A stretch of DNA of 64,000 nucleotides from Pseudomonas massiliensis (GCF_000826105.1 NZ_CCYK01000006.1:372001-436000); one strand, 5' to 3'. Shown: positions 32,751 through 42,202, numbered from the stretch's first letter. Numbers and translations: made by a program. The notes: a model not told the origin generated them from the letters alone.

Positions 32751-32850
32751 GATTGATGGGAGTTCCAATAGGTGCGCGGGGCGGCGATTGTAACGCAAAT
32801 GCTGGCGCGCTGAAGCGGAGATGGCAGGCAGGCGGCCACCCTTGGGCGAA

Positions 32851-32878
32851 GGCTTGCTGTAGGCTTGCTGTAGGCTTG
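32851..32878. repeat. Short tandem repeat in the GntR/guaD gap
   Basis: The 11-base unit GGCTTGCTGTA occurs twice in a row and a six-base part follows. It lies in the 269-base region between the divergent GntR and guaD genes, about 140-170 bases upstream of the guaD ATG, where it could mark a regulator site or simple slippage. Confidence 0.6.
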
Positions 32879-33019
32879 TCCTATCCGAAGCCCCCACGGA
32901 GCTCACCCTGATACCGGTCGTCTCGGCTCAAGCGAGGCCCTGCCGGGTTGGCGTGGCGGCGATGCAAGGTAAACTGGCTATCAAGCAACCGCCGCACCTG
33001 AACCTTCGAAGGCCCGCTC

Positions 33020-34360
33020 ATGAGTGATACCCGCAAAGCCTACCGCGCCAGTCTTTTGCACAGCCTGGGTGATCCTGCCGAACTGGGCGAACACGCTTCC
33101 TATGAATACATCGCCGACGGACTCCTCGTTGTAGAGGGTGGGAAGATCCTGGCCATGGGCCCGGCCAGCGCGCTGCTGCCCGACCTGGCCCCCGGGGTGC
33201 CGGTGCGGCACTTCGAGGATACCCTGATCACCCCAGGTTTCATCGACACCCATATCCATTACCCGCAAACCGGCATGATCGGCGCTTACGGGGAGCAATT
33301 GCTCGACTGGTTGAACACCTACACCTTCCCCTGCGAGCGGCAGTTCCAGGACGCGACACACGCCGAAGACGTGGCCGGCCGCTTCCTTGCCGAGCTGCTA
33401 CGCAATGGCACCACCACCGCCCTGGTGTTCGGCTCCGTTCATCCCGAGTCTGTCGATGCCCTGTTCGAAGCCGCGCTACGGCTGAACCTTCGCTTGATCG
33501 CCGGCAAAGTGATGATGGACCGCAACGCTCCCGACTACCTCACCGACACTGCACAGAGCGGTTACGCCCAGAGCAAGGCGCTGATCGAGCGCTGGCACGG
33601 CCGGGGCCGGCTGCACTATGCGGTGACACCCCGCTTCGCCCCCACCAGCACGCCTGAGCAATTGGCCTCGGCCGGGCGCCTGTTGCGAGAGCACGACGGG
33701 CTTTACCTGCATACTCACCTGAGTGAAAACCGCGAGGAAATCCAGTGGGTCAAACAGTTGTTTCCGGAGCGCGAGGGATACCTGGATGTGTATGACCACC
33801 ATGGGCTGGTCGGGCCGCGGTCGGTGTTCGCCCATGGCGTGCACCTTTGTGAAGACGAATGCGCCCGGCTGGGTCAGGCGGGGGCCGCCGTGGCGTTCTG
33901 CCCCACCTCCAACCTTTTCCTCGGCAGCGGGCTGTTCAACCTGCCCATGGCCGAACGTCACAAGGTGAAGGTGGGCCTGGGTACCGACGTGGGCGCTGGC
34001 ACCAGTTTTTCCATCCTGCAGACCCTCAACGAGGCCTATAAGGTCATGCAACTGCAAGGGGCACGCCTGAACCCCTTCAAATCCTTGTACCTGGCCACCC
34101 TCGGCGGCGCGCGGGCGCTGGACCTGGCAGACCGTATCGGCAGCCTGCAGCCCGGCCATGAGGCGGATTTCGTGGTGCTCGACCTCAAGGCCACGCCCCT
34201 GCTGGAGTACCGCCTGAGCCAAAGCCGCTCCATCGCCGAAACGCTGTTCGTGCTCATGACCCTGGGCGACGATAGGGTGGTCGCGCATACCTTCGCCATG
34301 GGCCAAGAGGTGCATCAACGAGATGCCGTGGCATCAGCAGCAGAGCTCGCCCGCGACTGA
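33020..34360 (+). CDS. guaD: Guanine deaminase
   Basis: The 446-residue product is an amidohydrolase. The metal-binding motif appears as FIDTHIHYPQTG near residue 82; HTHLSEN, FAHGVHL and GTDVGAGTSFS supply the later zinc ligands and catalytic residues. Guanine deaminases convert guanine to xanthine and ammonia in purine breakdown. The length and motif order match bacterial GuaD. It is transcribed away from the GntR regulator. The next gene is an exporter in the same direction 51 bases on, but with a separate role; co-transcription is possible. Confidence 0.94.
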   Translation: MSDTRKAYRASLLHSLGDPAELGEHASYEYIADGLLVVEGGKILAMGPASALLPDLAPGVPVRHFEDTLITPGFIDTHIHYPQTGMIGAYGEQLLDWLNTYTFPCERQFQDATHAEDVAGRFLAELLRNGTTTALVFGSVHPESVDALFEAALRLNLRLIAGKVMMDRNAPDYLTDTAQSGYAQSKALIERWHGRGRLHYAVTPRFAPTSTPEQLASAGRLLREHDGLYLHTHLSENREEIQWVKQLFPEREGYLDVYDHHGLVGPRSVFAHGVHLCEDECARLGQAGAAVAFCPTSNLFLGSGLFNLPMAERHKVKVGLGTDVGAGTSFSILQTLNEAYKVMQLQGARLNPFKSLYLATLGGARALDLADRIGSLQPGHEADFVVLDLKATPLLEYRLSQSRSIAETLFVLMTLGDDRVVAHTFAMGQEVHQRDAVASAAELARD

Positions 34361-34411
34361 TGCCCTGGCCTGGGCGATAATCGTCCCCTCTCTCCTACCC
34401 TGGCGAAAAAC

Positions 34412-35038
34412 ATGCCCCTGGACACCTGGATACTTTTCTGTGCCGCCGCCTTCGTGGTCATTGTGATCCCGGGGCCGCTGTCGCTGCTCATGGTCAGCAA
34501 TAGCTTGCAGCTGGGCGTGCGTCGATCCTGGCCGGCTTTCCTGGGTGGAATGAGCGCTTCCCTGTGTTTGCTGATGGCCTCCGCCCTTGGCCTGGGCGCG
34601 CTTCTGACGGCCTCGGCGCAGGGGTTCGAGGCACTGAAGCTGGCCGGAGCGCTCTATCTGTTCTATCTGGCCTGGAATAGCTGGCGGCATGCCAGGCAGT
34701 TGCCTGAGCAGGAGGGCGGTACGCTGGCGTCGGAGCGCGGCGTCCCAGCGCTCTTTCGCCAGGCCTTCCTCCTGGGCGCCAGCAACCCAAAGGACCTGCT
34801 GTTCTTCGCAGCCTTTCTGCCGCAGTTCATCCAGGCCGATGCCCCCCTGGGCCCGCAGTTACTGGTCATGAGCCTGAGCTGGGCACTGATCGACCTGGGT
34901 TGCAAGCTTGGCTATGGCCTGCTTGCCCAAGGGGCTGGCCGCTACTTGCGAAGCGGCCAGGGTCGGCGCTGGTTCAATCGCGCCAGCGCCGCGCTGTTCG
35001 CCGCCGCTGGCGCGGGCGCGCTCTGGGGGTCGCGCTGA
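34412..35038 (+). CDS. LysE/RhtB-family amino acid exporter
   Basis: The 208-residue product has about six membrane segments. The N-terminus (TWILFCAAAFVVIVIPGPLSLLMVSN) carries the conserved P-G-P motif of the LysE/RhtB family, and a FLGGMSASLCLLMASALGLG helix follows. The second half shows LGASNPKDLLFFAAFLPQF, also a family motif. It is likely to export an amino acid or a derivative, but the substrate cannot be told. Its stop is one base from the stop of the convergent giant gene, so there is no room for a terminator between them. Confidence 0.9.
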   Translation: MPLDTWILFCAAAFVVIVIPGPLSLLMVSNSLQLGVRRSWPAFLGGMSASLCLLMASALGLGALLTASAQGFEALKLAGALYLFYLAWNSWRHARQLPEQEGGTLASERGVPALFRQAFLLGASNPKDLLFFAAFLPQFIQADAPLGPQLLVMSLSWALIDLGCKLGYGLLAQGAGRYLRSGQGRRWFNRASAALFAAAGAGALWGSR

Positions 35039-35039
35039 G

Positions 35040-38000
35040 TCAGAACTCGCTCAGTCGAATCAGCGCCAGTACCCCTTGCTCCGCGGGTGCATCCAGACGC
35101 AGGGCAGCCAGCAACCTGACCAGGCGCCCTTGGTCGACGGCTTGCGCCAAGGCTTCGGCCTGGCGCGGCGCCAAGCGCTCCCGCCAACGAGCGATCCAGG
35201 TCGAAGAGAGTGCCTCCAGGCCCTCATCCGCTGCCACGAGCACTTGATCGGCCTCGGCTATCTGGACGGCGACCACGTAGACGCGGCCAGTCGAGGGTTG
35301 CCGGTATTGGGCGAAGCGGCCCACTCGATGCTCCTGGATAAGCCCATAGCGGACCAGAAGATCATCGGCCAGATTGAAGGCATGATGGCGCATACGGGGC
35401 CGCCGCACGGTTTCCAGCAGGCCCTGGGTGTATTGCTCCACGGGCCGCAGATACAGCACGCCAGGCGCCGGGGTTGCGATATCCGGCGGCAGCGCGAGCC
35501 GCCAGTTCAGGCCTCCCTCCAAGCGCTCCGGACTCAGCGTTGAAAGCAGCAGCAGAGGGTCAGCCAGGTCGCCTTGAGCGTGGCTATTGTGCACCCAACT
35601 GGACAATACATGCTCCAGATGCAGAAGCCTGGCATGGTCACTGCCCTGCGCGCGAGCGAAGGCCGCCTCGGCAACGCTGAAAGCGCTTGGAGGGGTAAGG
35701 CCCGGTCGCGTCCGACCAAGCTGCCGATCCAGGGGCGCTAGGAATAGATGACGGCGTACCGACCATTCGGTGCCCTCGCGTGCAACCAGCCAGGGCTGTT
35801 CGGCGAACCGCTCGCGAATGCATCGGTTCAACGCATCGAACGTGAGTGGCGTGGGCAAGTCGGCTGGGCGCGAGAGCAGCAGGCGCGTGTCATCGGCAAC
35901 CGGAAACACGGGCAACCATTGCCCATGAACGCGCGCGCCTTCGATCAAGCCAGTGTCAGCATTTCGAAACATCCCTGAACCGGGCGCGCTTTCCACGTCG
36001 CCAGGCTGGATCGGCCGCAGGGCGCTGCGCCAGCTACGCACCGCGAGCGGCGCTCCTGGTATATCCGCAAGCAGGAATACGCGCTCCCAGATGATTTCCA
36101 CGGATGCCGCGCTCGGCGCCGTGGCGCCTCCCAGCACTGGCACCAGTTCGCCGCGGTACCGGGCTGCGCGGACCACGGCAGCTGCCTCGACATTGGAAAT
36201 GCGCGGGATGACCATATCCAGCCAGGGCTGGGTCAGCAGGCTGGCGCCATGATTCCCATACAGGTTGACCGCGCCAAGCCTGTCCAGCTGCACCAGCACG
36301 TAGATTTCCGGACGGCCCGGGCGACGGAACACGCTCAGGTAGCGGCCCGCGATCGCATGATCGAAGAGTACGCTGTAGCCTCGTCCGACCAGGAAGCCAT
36401 TCATCATCATGCGAAGCTCTTCTGCGCCCTGCCCGGCCAGGGCCTGTTGCAGGGCCGTTCGCTCAGCCGTCGTAAGGGACCAGTGTACCTGGGAGAAGCT
36501 GTCAGCCAGGTCCCGTCTCGCCAGCTCGGTCACCAGGCTGTCGATCATCCTCGGGAAAAGCGCCCGGAGGGGTTCCGCGGTATCGTCCGCGATCAGGCGT
36601 TCGATAGCCCGCAAACGTTGCTGGGTCAGCCCCTGCGCGGATTGCGATGCCCTGCGGTAGACTATCTCCGCCCAGGCCCGTCGCGCAGCGGGAGCCAGGT
36701 GAGGGAAGCGCTCGCCCAGACGTTCGGCGAATGTTTGTGTATAAGGCCCGATGAGGGTCGGTGCCTCAGCAGGCGTGGCGCCCAGACGCACTCGCACCGG
36801 GCCCAGCCCTTGAAGAATCAGCTCGTCGAGTTCCGCCAGGCTGGCAGGCGCCGGGCCCGCTGGGGCAATGAAGCGCTCCGCTTCCTGGCCGCCCCCCCTC
36901 AGCAGTGGATAATAATGGCCTCGCAACCTTACCATTTCCGTCGGCTGGCCTTGACCGCGCGGGGCAAGGTGAACCAGGCCGCCGCGGCCGCTAGGAGTGA
37001 AGTCATCACTGCCCGCCGGGGTCCAGCGCACGGCCTGCCACGCATCAGTCACTGGCGCGACCACAACCGCGGCGCCTGGACCTGTCCGATAGCGCAGCGC
37101 CCAGGCGGGCGGGATTCCGTCGGCCAGGTAGGCAAAGGCGAATTCTGCCTCCAGGGTCGCGTTTGGAAAGCTGTATTGATTCAATAGCCGTCGGCCTTGG
37201 GCCAACGCCCTTGTCCGCGTGGCGCCGGTAAAGGGTTCATGACGGCTACCAGGCCCCCAGGTAGCGAAGACATTCTCGGCCAGGGTCAACTTGCCCCCGC
37301 CGCCACGCAGCCCCACATCGGCATGGGTGACCCAACGCTCGCCCTCACGCCGAACGGGCGCCTCATATCGGCGCGTTGCCGTGGCGCGCAAGCGCAGGGT
37401 CGTTTCACCGGGGCGACGGTAGACCGCATAGGCTCGTCCATCCTGGCAGATATAGCGTTGACCATCGTGCAGCCAGGTACCGGCGTCCGCTCCTGCGAGC
37501 GCCGTGGCGCCGGGCAGCCGGAGCCGGGCCTCGTAGCCCGCCAAGGGCTGCCGCGCCTGTCTCAGAACAGCCTGGGCCCTCACCGCCTGGCGCACGCTGG
37601 CCAGGCTGGAAGCCACGGGCAGGCTGCTGAGCAGCACGTCCAGAATCCCGCCCAGAACCCCAACCACGCCCACGCCGACCAGGTCGGCGTCCTGCTGACG
37701 CCACCCGGAGCGCACCATCGAGGCGCTTTCATAGAGGGTCTGCAGGCCGACCAGGGTACCCACGCCGGGCATCATGGCCATGGCCGCGCGCAGGTAACCC
37801 AGATAACGCTCCTGAAGCGCCAGGTGGCGGGCAACATGGATGCCGCGCTGGCTTCGCCCTTGTGCCGCGGCTCTGGCTCGTAGCCAGAAACAGCGATCGT
37901 CCAGCTGTAGGCAGACAAGGGTCTGGTCCAGGGATGCCGGGGCGCGAAGATAATCGTCGTAGTGATGTAGCGCGGCTTGCCGGAAGTAAGCCAGCGATAT

Positions 38001-40082
38001 CTTCGGATCGCCGCCCAGGCGCTGCGCTACGTATTCGGCCAGTGTTGATTGACTGGCGATGCCCCGTCGGAGCGTATCCAAAGCATGGCTCAGGCTCCGA
38101 TGTTCGATCAGCTCGAATCCGTCAGGCGCCCCTGGCAGGTGCAGCAAGGTATGGCCATCCTCCGCGTGGACCAGCGCGCAGCAGCCTTGAACCGTCTGTC
38201 CCAGCTCCTGATCCATGTGGATCACCAGCCAGTGGAGCCGTAGCCCCTGCTCAGCCAGGCGAGCAGGATCCTGTTCCGTGGCGGCCGCTTGCAGCATTGT
38301 CTGGCCGCGGGTGCTCAGCCGACGCGACCAGTGCATCACCTGGGCCAAGAGTTGGAGTTCCAGCTCGAACGGTCGGCGCAGCCGTTCAGGCATCGGCGCC
38401 CGAGCCGGGTCCAGGCTACGACGCACATGGGCATCGTACTGCTTCAGCGGGTCCAGTACGGGCAGGATTTCTATCAGGTAACCGGCCGTGAGGCCGGGAA
38501 CTAGCCAGTGCGCGGCCTTGAGCCGTTCGGTTTCGGCCGCCTCGTCGGCATCGAGGTTTTCCATCGCCAGTTCGGCCAATGTCACCTGTTCCCATGTATC
38601 GCTGGGGACCCAGCGAAGGCCGCCGGGGCCATGCTCATTGACCGGAGGGCGTGGAAACAGGCCCTCCGGCGGTGGTTCCAGGTTCGTGCCATTACCGAAC
38701 CACTCAAAGGTCATATGCGTCGGCCGGCTCGCCACCACGGTGTCGGGCTTGATTTCAAGGCCCAAGTCATGCTCGATGCGCTCGGCCAGCAAGCGCCCGG
38801 CGAACACGGCGAAGTCGGGCACCTGCTCGCTGAGCCAGGCTTCCAGCTGGCTGGCGGCCTCATGGTAGGCCAACAGGCGCTGGGCGAAGCCCTCCCGCTG
38901 TTCCAGGGGCCGGCTGAGCAACCAGGTGGGCAAGTGCTCCAGCAGCGCGTCGGCCTGCCACTGACGTTCGACCTCAGTCAATGCCAGGCGGCGCTGGCTA
39001 TCCATCGGAATCGCCAGGGCGCTGCGAGCTTCATCCAGCATCCGCTCTTGGGCAAGCGCCTGATCGAGCTCGGGCCAGGGCCAGTTCCCTTCCGCCAAGG
39101 CGGCGAACCGTTGCACCCAGGGTTGTAGCAATGCCTGGATGGCCGTGGCCCCGCCTGCTGCCAGCGGCACCAGGGCAGCTCCATCTCCTTGCGCTGGCGC
39201 GTCCTGCGCCTGCCTGGCCAGGGCGGTGGGCAATGGGGCCTGAACGTCCGCGGCGATGGCGTGGTACAAAGAGGCCAGGTCCTCGAAATGAGCGAGCCCC
39301 CCGCTTTCCCCTTGCACCCATAGCAGCAAAGGCAGGCCAGTGACGCGCGAGCCCCACGCCTGCGGCAGCGTCAGTACCCAGGCCCCCGCCAGGGTAGCGC
39401 CGTTCCAGGTGACCGCCAGCCACTGCCAACCGCCGGGGCCGTCAGGCGCATCGAGCATCGCCGCAATACCAGGTTCCAGTGCTCCTTCCTCGGCCCGCAG
39501 ACGCAACTCGGCGACAATGGCCTGCTCCAGCAACTGGCTCAGGTCGGCGCTCAAGTCGTTCGGCGCGGAAAACGCCGCGGCCGTTCCCATGATCGCCGCG
39601 GACTTCGCCTGGGCCTGATGGCGGGCTCGAAACGCAGCCTGATAGGCCGACAGGTCCGCCAGGGCGGGCGCTTCCTCGCCGAAGCGGGCCAACAGGCGGG
39701 CCCGGTGCGCCGCTTGGCGGCTTCTGTTGAGAAGGCGCGGATAATCGGCCGGCTGGCTCCCAAGCTCCAGCAGATAGACAAAGGCGTCTGCCTGTTGCCT
39801 GAGGGCTTCGTCCACCGCTACCTGCCAGGCCTCGGCCGCTTGCTCTTCGGCCATGCTCGAGGCCATGGCCCGCAGGTCTTGCGGCAGGCTGGAGGACCAG
39901 TCAGCCTGGCCGGCGGCCTTGGCGGCCAAGGTATCCGCGACGCGATGTAGCCAATCGACCGGCGCGTCAGCCAGTAACTGCCCGGCGGCCAGGATGCCTC
40001 GGGCTCCGTCCCGTTGCTGGCTTGCCACCGATGGGAGCAAGGGTTGGACCGGGGTCTCCAGTAAGCTATCAAGGGGATTCAC
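35040..40082 (-). CDS. Giant DUF6543 ('dermonecrotic toxin'-type) protein
   Basis: The GTG start at 40082 is chosen because AAGGAG lies seven bases before it; the longer ATG frame has no ribosome site. The 1680-residue product begins NPLDSLLETPVQPLL. DUF6543-type features are PTWLLSRPLEQREGFAQRL, LGLEIKPDTVVASRP, a RGIHVARHLALQERYLGYL helix and a hydrophobic MMPGVGTLVGLQTL, LLSSLPVASSLASV pair near residues 870-950. The middle and C-terminal regions are rich in beta repeats, with a glycine-rich RGGGGKLTL segment. In Pseudomonas, such genes are annotated as dermonecrotic-toxin-domain proteins, but activity is largely undefined. No signal peptide or immunity gene is visible. It is transcribed alone, convergent with the LysE gene. 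Confidence 0.85.
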   Translation of the reverse strand: MNPLDSLLETPVQPLLPSVASQQRDGARGILAAGQLLADAPVDWLHRVADTLAAKAAGQADWSSSLPQDLRAMASSMAEEQAAEAWQVAVDEALRQQADAFVYLLELGSQPADYPRLLNRSRQAAHRARLLARFGEEAPALADLSAYQAAFRARHQAQAKSAAIMGTAAAFSAPNDLSADLSQLLEQAIVAELRLRAEEGALEPGIAAMLDAPDGPGGWQWLAVTWNGATLAGAWVLTLPQAWGSRVTGLPLLLWVQGESGGLAHFEDLASLYHAIAADVQAPLPTALARQAQDAPAQGDGAALVPLAAGGATAIQALLQPWVQRFAALAEGNWPWPELDQALAQERMLDEARSALAIPMDSQRRLALTEVERQWQADALLEHLPTWLLSRPLEQREGFAQRLLAYHEAASQLEAWLSEQVPDFAVFAGRLLAERIEHDLGLEIKPDTVVASRPTHMTFEWFGNGTNLEPPPEGLFPRPPVNEHGPGGLRWVPSDTWEQVTLAELAMENLDADEAAETERLKAAHWLVPGLTAGYLIEILPVLDPLKQYDAHVRRSLDPARAPMPERLRRPFELELQLLAQVMHWSRRLSTRGQTMLQAAATEQDPARLAEQGLRLHWLVIHMDQELGQTVQGCCALVHAEDGHTLLHLPGAPDGFELIEHRSLSHALDTLRRGIASQSTLAEYVAQRLGGDPKISLAYFRQAALHHYDDYLRAPASLDQTLVCLQLDDRCFWLRARAAAQGRSQRGIHVARHLALQERYLGYLRAAMAMMPGVGTLVGLQTLYESASMVRSGWRQQDADLVGVGVVGVLGGILDVLLSSLPVASSLASVRQAVRAQAVLRQARQPLAGYEARLRLPGATALAGADAGTWLHDGQRYICQDGRAYAVYRRPGETTLRLRATATRRYEAPVRREGERWVTHADVGLRGGGGKLTLAENVFATWGPGSRHEPFTGATRTRALAQGRRLLNQYSFPNATLEAEFAFAYLADGIPPAWALRYRTGPGAAVVVAPVTDAWQAVRWTPAGSDDFTPSGRGGLVHLAPRGQGQPTEMVRLRGHYYPLLRGGGQEAERFIAPAGPAPASLAELDELILQGLGPVRVRLGATPAEAPTLIGPYTQTFAERLGERFPHLAPAARRAWAEIVYRRASQSAQGLTQQRLRAIERLIADDTAEPLRALFPRMIDSLVTELARRDLADSFSQVHWSLTTAERTALQQALAGQGAEELRMMMNGFLVGRGYSVLFDHAIAGRYLSVFRRPGRPEIYVLVQLDRLGAVNLYGNHGASLLTQPWLDMVIPRISNVEAAAVVRAARYRGELVPVLGGATAPSAASVEIIWERVFLLADIPGAPLAVRSWRSALRPIQPGDVESAPGSGMFRNADTGLIEGARVHGQWLPVFPVADDTRLLLSRPADLPTPLTFDALNRCIRERFAEQPWLVAREGTEWSVRRHLFLAPLDRQLGRTRPGLTPPSAFSVAEAAFARAQGSDHARLLHLEHVLSSWVHNSHAQGDLADPLLLLSTLSPERLEGGLNWRLALPPDIATPAPGVLYLRPVEQYTQGLLETVRRPRMRHHAFNLADDLLVRYGLIQEHRVGRFAQYRQPSTGRVYVVAVQIAEADQVLVAADEGLEALSSTWIARWRERLAPRQAEALAQAVDQGRLVRLLAALRLDAPAEQGVLALIRLSEF

Positions 40083-40439
40083 GACTGCACTCCTTAGCGG
40101 AAAGCAGCAGTCTGAGCAGACGGACCTGTGGTGACGCAGTAGATACTTACGCCCGTGCCGTACCCGAGGCGGAGGCAGGACCACGGGTTATCGCCGGTGA
40201 TTGCCTTTCAGAATATGCCTCATTATGCTGCGCGCCCTTTAGCTGGCGCGCCCTCTTCCGCCGCTCCTCGAGCAATGCCCCGCAAGCCTGACCGCCCTGC
40301 CGAGTTTGCTTCGTGATAAGGCCATGGTCTGGCAAGGCACTTGCAAGGGGTGTATGGCAACGAAACAAGCCGGCTGATCAGACGACTCTTATCGAGGCAG
40401 CGCCAATGCAGCGCTGCCGTTATCACCAAGGAGCTTTCA
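40083..40439. other. Divergent control region between the giant gene and the Tsx gene
   Basis: No gene is seen in these 357 bases. The ribosome site AAGGAG for the minus-strand GTG lies near 40095. A perfect 7-base stem GCGCGCC / GGCGCGC with an 8-base loop lies at 40230-40251. Another stem is described separately near the Tsx start. Promoters are not clear. Confidence 0.5.
40396..40418 (+). promoter_or_regulatory. Hairpin in the leader of the Tsx-like gene
   Basis: An 8-base perfect stem GGCAGCGC / GCGCTGCC with a seven-base loop sits 12 bases before the AAGGAG ribosome site. It could affect translation or mRNA life. It is not followed by a T-run. Confidence 0.4.
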
Positions 40440-41228
40440 ATGAATCGTACTCTTTCCAGCCTAGTGCTGGCTGGCACCGCCTTGGCTGCCAGTGACGCCC
40501 AGGCCGCGGGCGAGTGGCTACAGTGGCAGAGCAACAGCCTGACCTACCTCAACGGGCGGGACTTCACGGTCGACCCGCAGATCCAGCAAACCTTTACCTT
40601 CGAACACGCTGACTCCTGGAAATACGGCGATAACTTCCTGTTCGTCGACAAGATCTTCTACAACGGCAAGGCTTCATCCAGCGCTGGCAATAGCACTCTG
40701 TATGGTGAGTTCAGCCCACGGCTTTCCGCTGGCAAGATCCTCGGCCAGCCGGTGGCCTTCGGCCCGGTCAAGGATGTGCTGCTGGCACTGACCTACGAGT
40801 TCGGCGAGGGCGATAACGAGTCCTACCTGTTCGGCCCTGGCTTCGATTTTGACGTGCCCGGCTTCGACTATTTCCAGCTCAACTTCTACAAGCGGGTCAC
40901 TGACGGCCCGCGCGCCGGCGATAATGTGTGGCAGATCACGCCGGTATGGTCCTATACGATTCCGGTAGGCAAGTCCGATGTATTGATCGACGGCTTCATA
41001 GACTGGGTGGTCGGTAACGACAGCAACAACCGCGGCGACTACCATGCCAACCTGCACTTCAACCCGCAGATCAAGTACGACCTGGGCAAGGCGCTGAGCC
41101 TGACCGAGCGCCAGCTGTACGTGGGGATCGAATACGATTACTGGAAAGACAAGTACGGCATCAAGGACACCGCTTACTTCGATACCGACCAGAACACTGC
41201 CAGCCTGCTGGTGAAGGTGTTCTTCTAA
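40440..41228 (+). CDS. Tsx-like nucleoside-specific outer-membrane channel
   Basis: The start is ATG 40440 with AAGGAG eight bases upstream; longer frames have none. The 262-residue product has a signal peptide ending AQAA. The mature chain is a beta barrel with alternating aromatic residues: EWLQWQSNSLTYLNGRDF, EHADSWKYGDNFLFVDKIFY, LYGEFSPRLSAGKI, YFQLNFYKRV, LYVGIEYDYWKDKYG, and ends with phenylalanine (VKVFF), as outer-membrane barrels do. This pattern matches the Tsx family, which passes nucleosides. The location near guaD and a pyrimidine catabolic cluster fits nucleoside uptake. The exact substrate is not known. Confidence 0.88.
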   Translation: MNRTLSSLVLAGTALAASDAQAAGEWLQWQSNSLTYLNGRDFTVDPQIQQTFTFEHADSWKYGDNFLFVDKIFYNGKASSSAGNSTLYGEFSPRLSAGKILGQPVAFGPVKDVLLALTYEFGEGDNESYLFGPGFDFDVPGFDYFQLNFYKRVTDGPRAGDNVWQITPVWSYTIPVGKSDVLIDGFIDWVVGNDSNNRGDYHANLHFNPQIKYDLGKALSLTERQLYVGIEYDYWKDKYGIKDTAYFDTDQNTASLLVKVFF

Positions 41229-41313
41229 GAGCGAAGCCCGTAGTCGCTGGCGCGTCCTTGGCCATCGGTCCCGCCAGTGGCAGCTTCAACCGACAGGGGG
41301 CACAATCTGGCTT

Positions 41314-42033
41314 ATGAACATGACTGCTCCCCTGCCCGCCTGTTGTTCGCCTGTGACCTGGGATTGTCCACTGCCCGTTCCGACGGGCGCGGCGTTCGCC
41401 AACTGCGGTTTCCAGCCGTCGCATCTGGCCGCTGATGACTTCCAGCGCGCCGGCATCATTCGCCCGCCGTCCATCGAACGCTCGGTCGCCAAGCGCCAGG
41501 CCGAGTTCCTGGCCGGGCGCCTGTGCGCGCGAGCGGCACTGGGTCGGCTCGGCCTGCCAGGCTGTGACCTGCCCATCGGGACAGACCGTGCCCCGGGCTG
41601 GCCTACGGGATTCTGTGGTGCTATCACTCATGGCGACGGTTGGGCGGCGGCTATCGCAGCCCCGACCGATCGCTGCCGCGGGCTTGGCCTGGACGTGGAA
41701 AGCCTACTGGCCCCGGAACGCGCGCTGCGCCTGGCGGCCGAAATCCTTACGGCGGCAGAGCTGGAGCGCCTGCCGGAAGATCCACAACAGGCCGCGCTGG
41801 TCGTGACGCTGACCTTCTCTCTCAAGGAAAGCCTGTTCAAGGCGCTTTACCCGCTCGTCGGCCAGCGCTTCTATTTCGAGGCGGCGTCACTTCTGGACTG
41901 GTCCGAGGACGGCCAGGCGCGCCTGAGCCTGCTCACTGACCTGAGCCCGGACTGGCGCGCCGGCGTGCAACTGGCGGGCCAGTTCAACCTGCGAGACGGG
42001 CGATTGCTTAGCCTTGTTTGCGTCCCGGCCTAA
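41314..42033 (+). CDS. 4'-phosphopantetheinyl transferase (EntD/PcpS type)
   Basis: The 239-residue product shows the Sfp/EntD-type motifs: RQAEFLAGRLCARAAL, THGDGWAAAIA, GLGLDVESLL with the metal-binding Asp and Glu, and FSLKESLFKALYP with the essential Lys-Glu pair. It transfers phosphopantetheine from CoA to carrier proteins of fatty acid or secondary metabolite synthesis. In P. aeruginosa the PcpS enzyme lies near nrdA as here. It begins 85 bases after the Tsx gene, possibly with its own promoter. A DnaA-box region and the nrdA control region follow. Confidence 0.93.
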   Translation: MNMTAPLPACCSPVTWDCPLPVPTGAAFANCGFQPSHLAADDFQRAGIIRPPSIERSVAKRQAEFLAGRLCARAALGRLGLPGCDLPIGTDRAPGWPTGFCGAITHGDGWAAAIAAPTDRCRGLGLDVESLLAPERALRLAAEILTAAELERLPEDPQQAALVVTLTFSLKESLFKALYPLVGQRFYFEAASLLDWSEDGQARLSLLTDLSPDWRAGVQLAGQFNLRDGRLLSLVCVPA

Positions 42034-42119
42034 CGTGACGAATGGCGTTTATCGACGCGTTTTCCTACAGCCCTTGGGGCAAAGGGCGCGCAGCGGCTAT
42101 CCCACATTTTTCCCACAAG

Positions 42120-42128
42120 TTATCCACA
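42120..42128 (+). promoter_or_regulatory. DnaA box upstream of nrdA
   Basis: TTATCCACA matches the DnaA-box consensus exactly. It lies in a pyrimidine-rich stretch with two weaker CCCACA-like sites before it. DnaA control of nrdAB is known in E. coli; here it is inferred from the site and position. Confidence 0.6.
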
Positions 42129-42155
42129 TTTCCTGATGTTGCAAAGGCTACCCAA

Positions 42156-42202
42156 GCGCATTATCTTGTATCCCCTTCGCGCCAGACCACTACATCTTGG
42201 GT
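42156..42202 (+). promoter_or_regulatory. Pair of NrdR boxes upstream of nrdA
   Basis: GCGCATTATCTTGTAT (42156-42171) and CCACTACATCTTGGGT (42187-42202) each resemble the NrdR box ACACwATATnTwGTGT (about 12-13 of 16 matches). Their aligned centres are 31 bases apart, three helical turns, which is the normal NrdR pair spacing. A TATAAA -10-like box follows at 42229-42234. The rest of the 260-base leader to the nrdA start holds no gene that I can see. Confidence 0.65.

Noticed and set aside
40082..40184. Upstream ATG start for the giant DUF6543 gene
   Set aside because: It adds 34 residues rich in arginine, cysteine and histidine with no ribosome site, while GTG at 40082 has AAGGAG seven bases before it.
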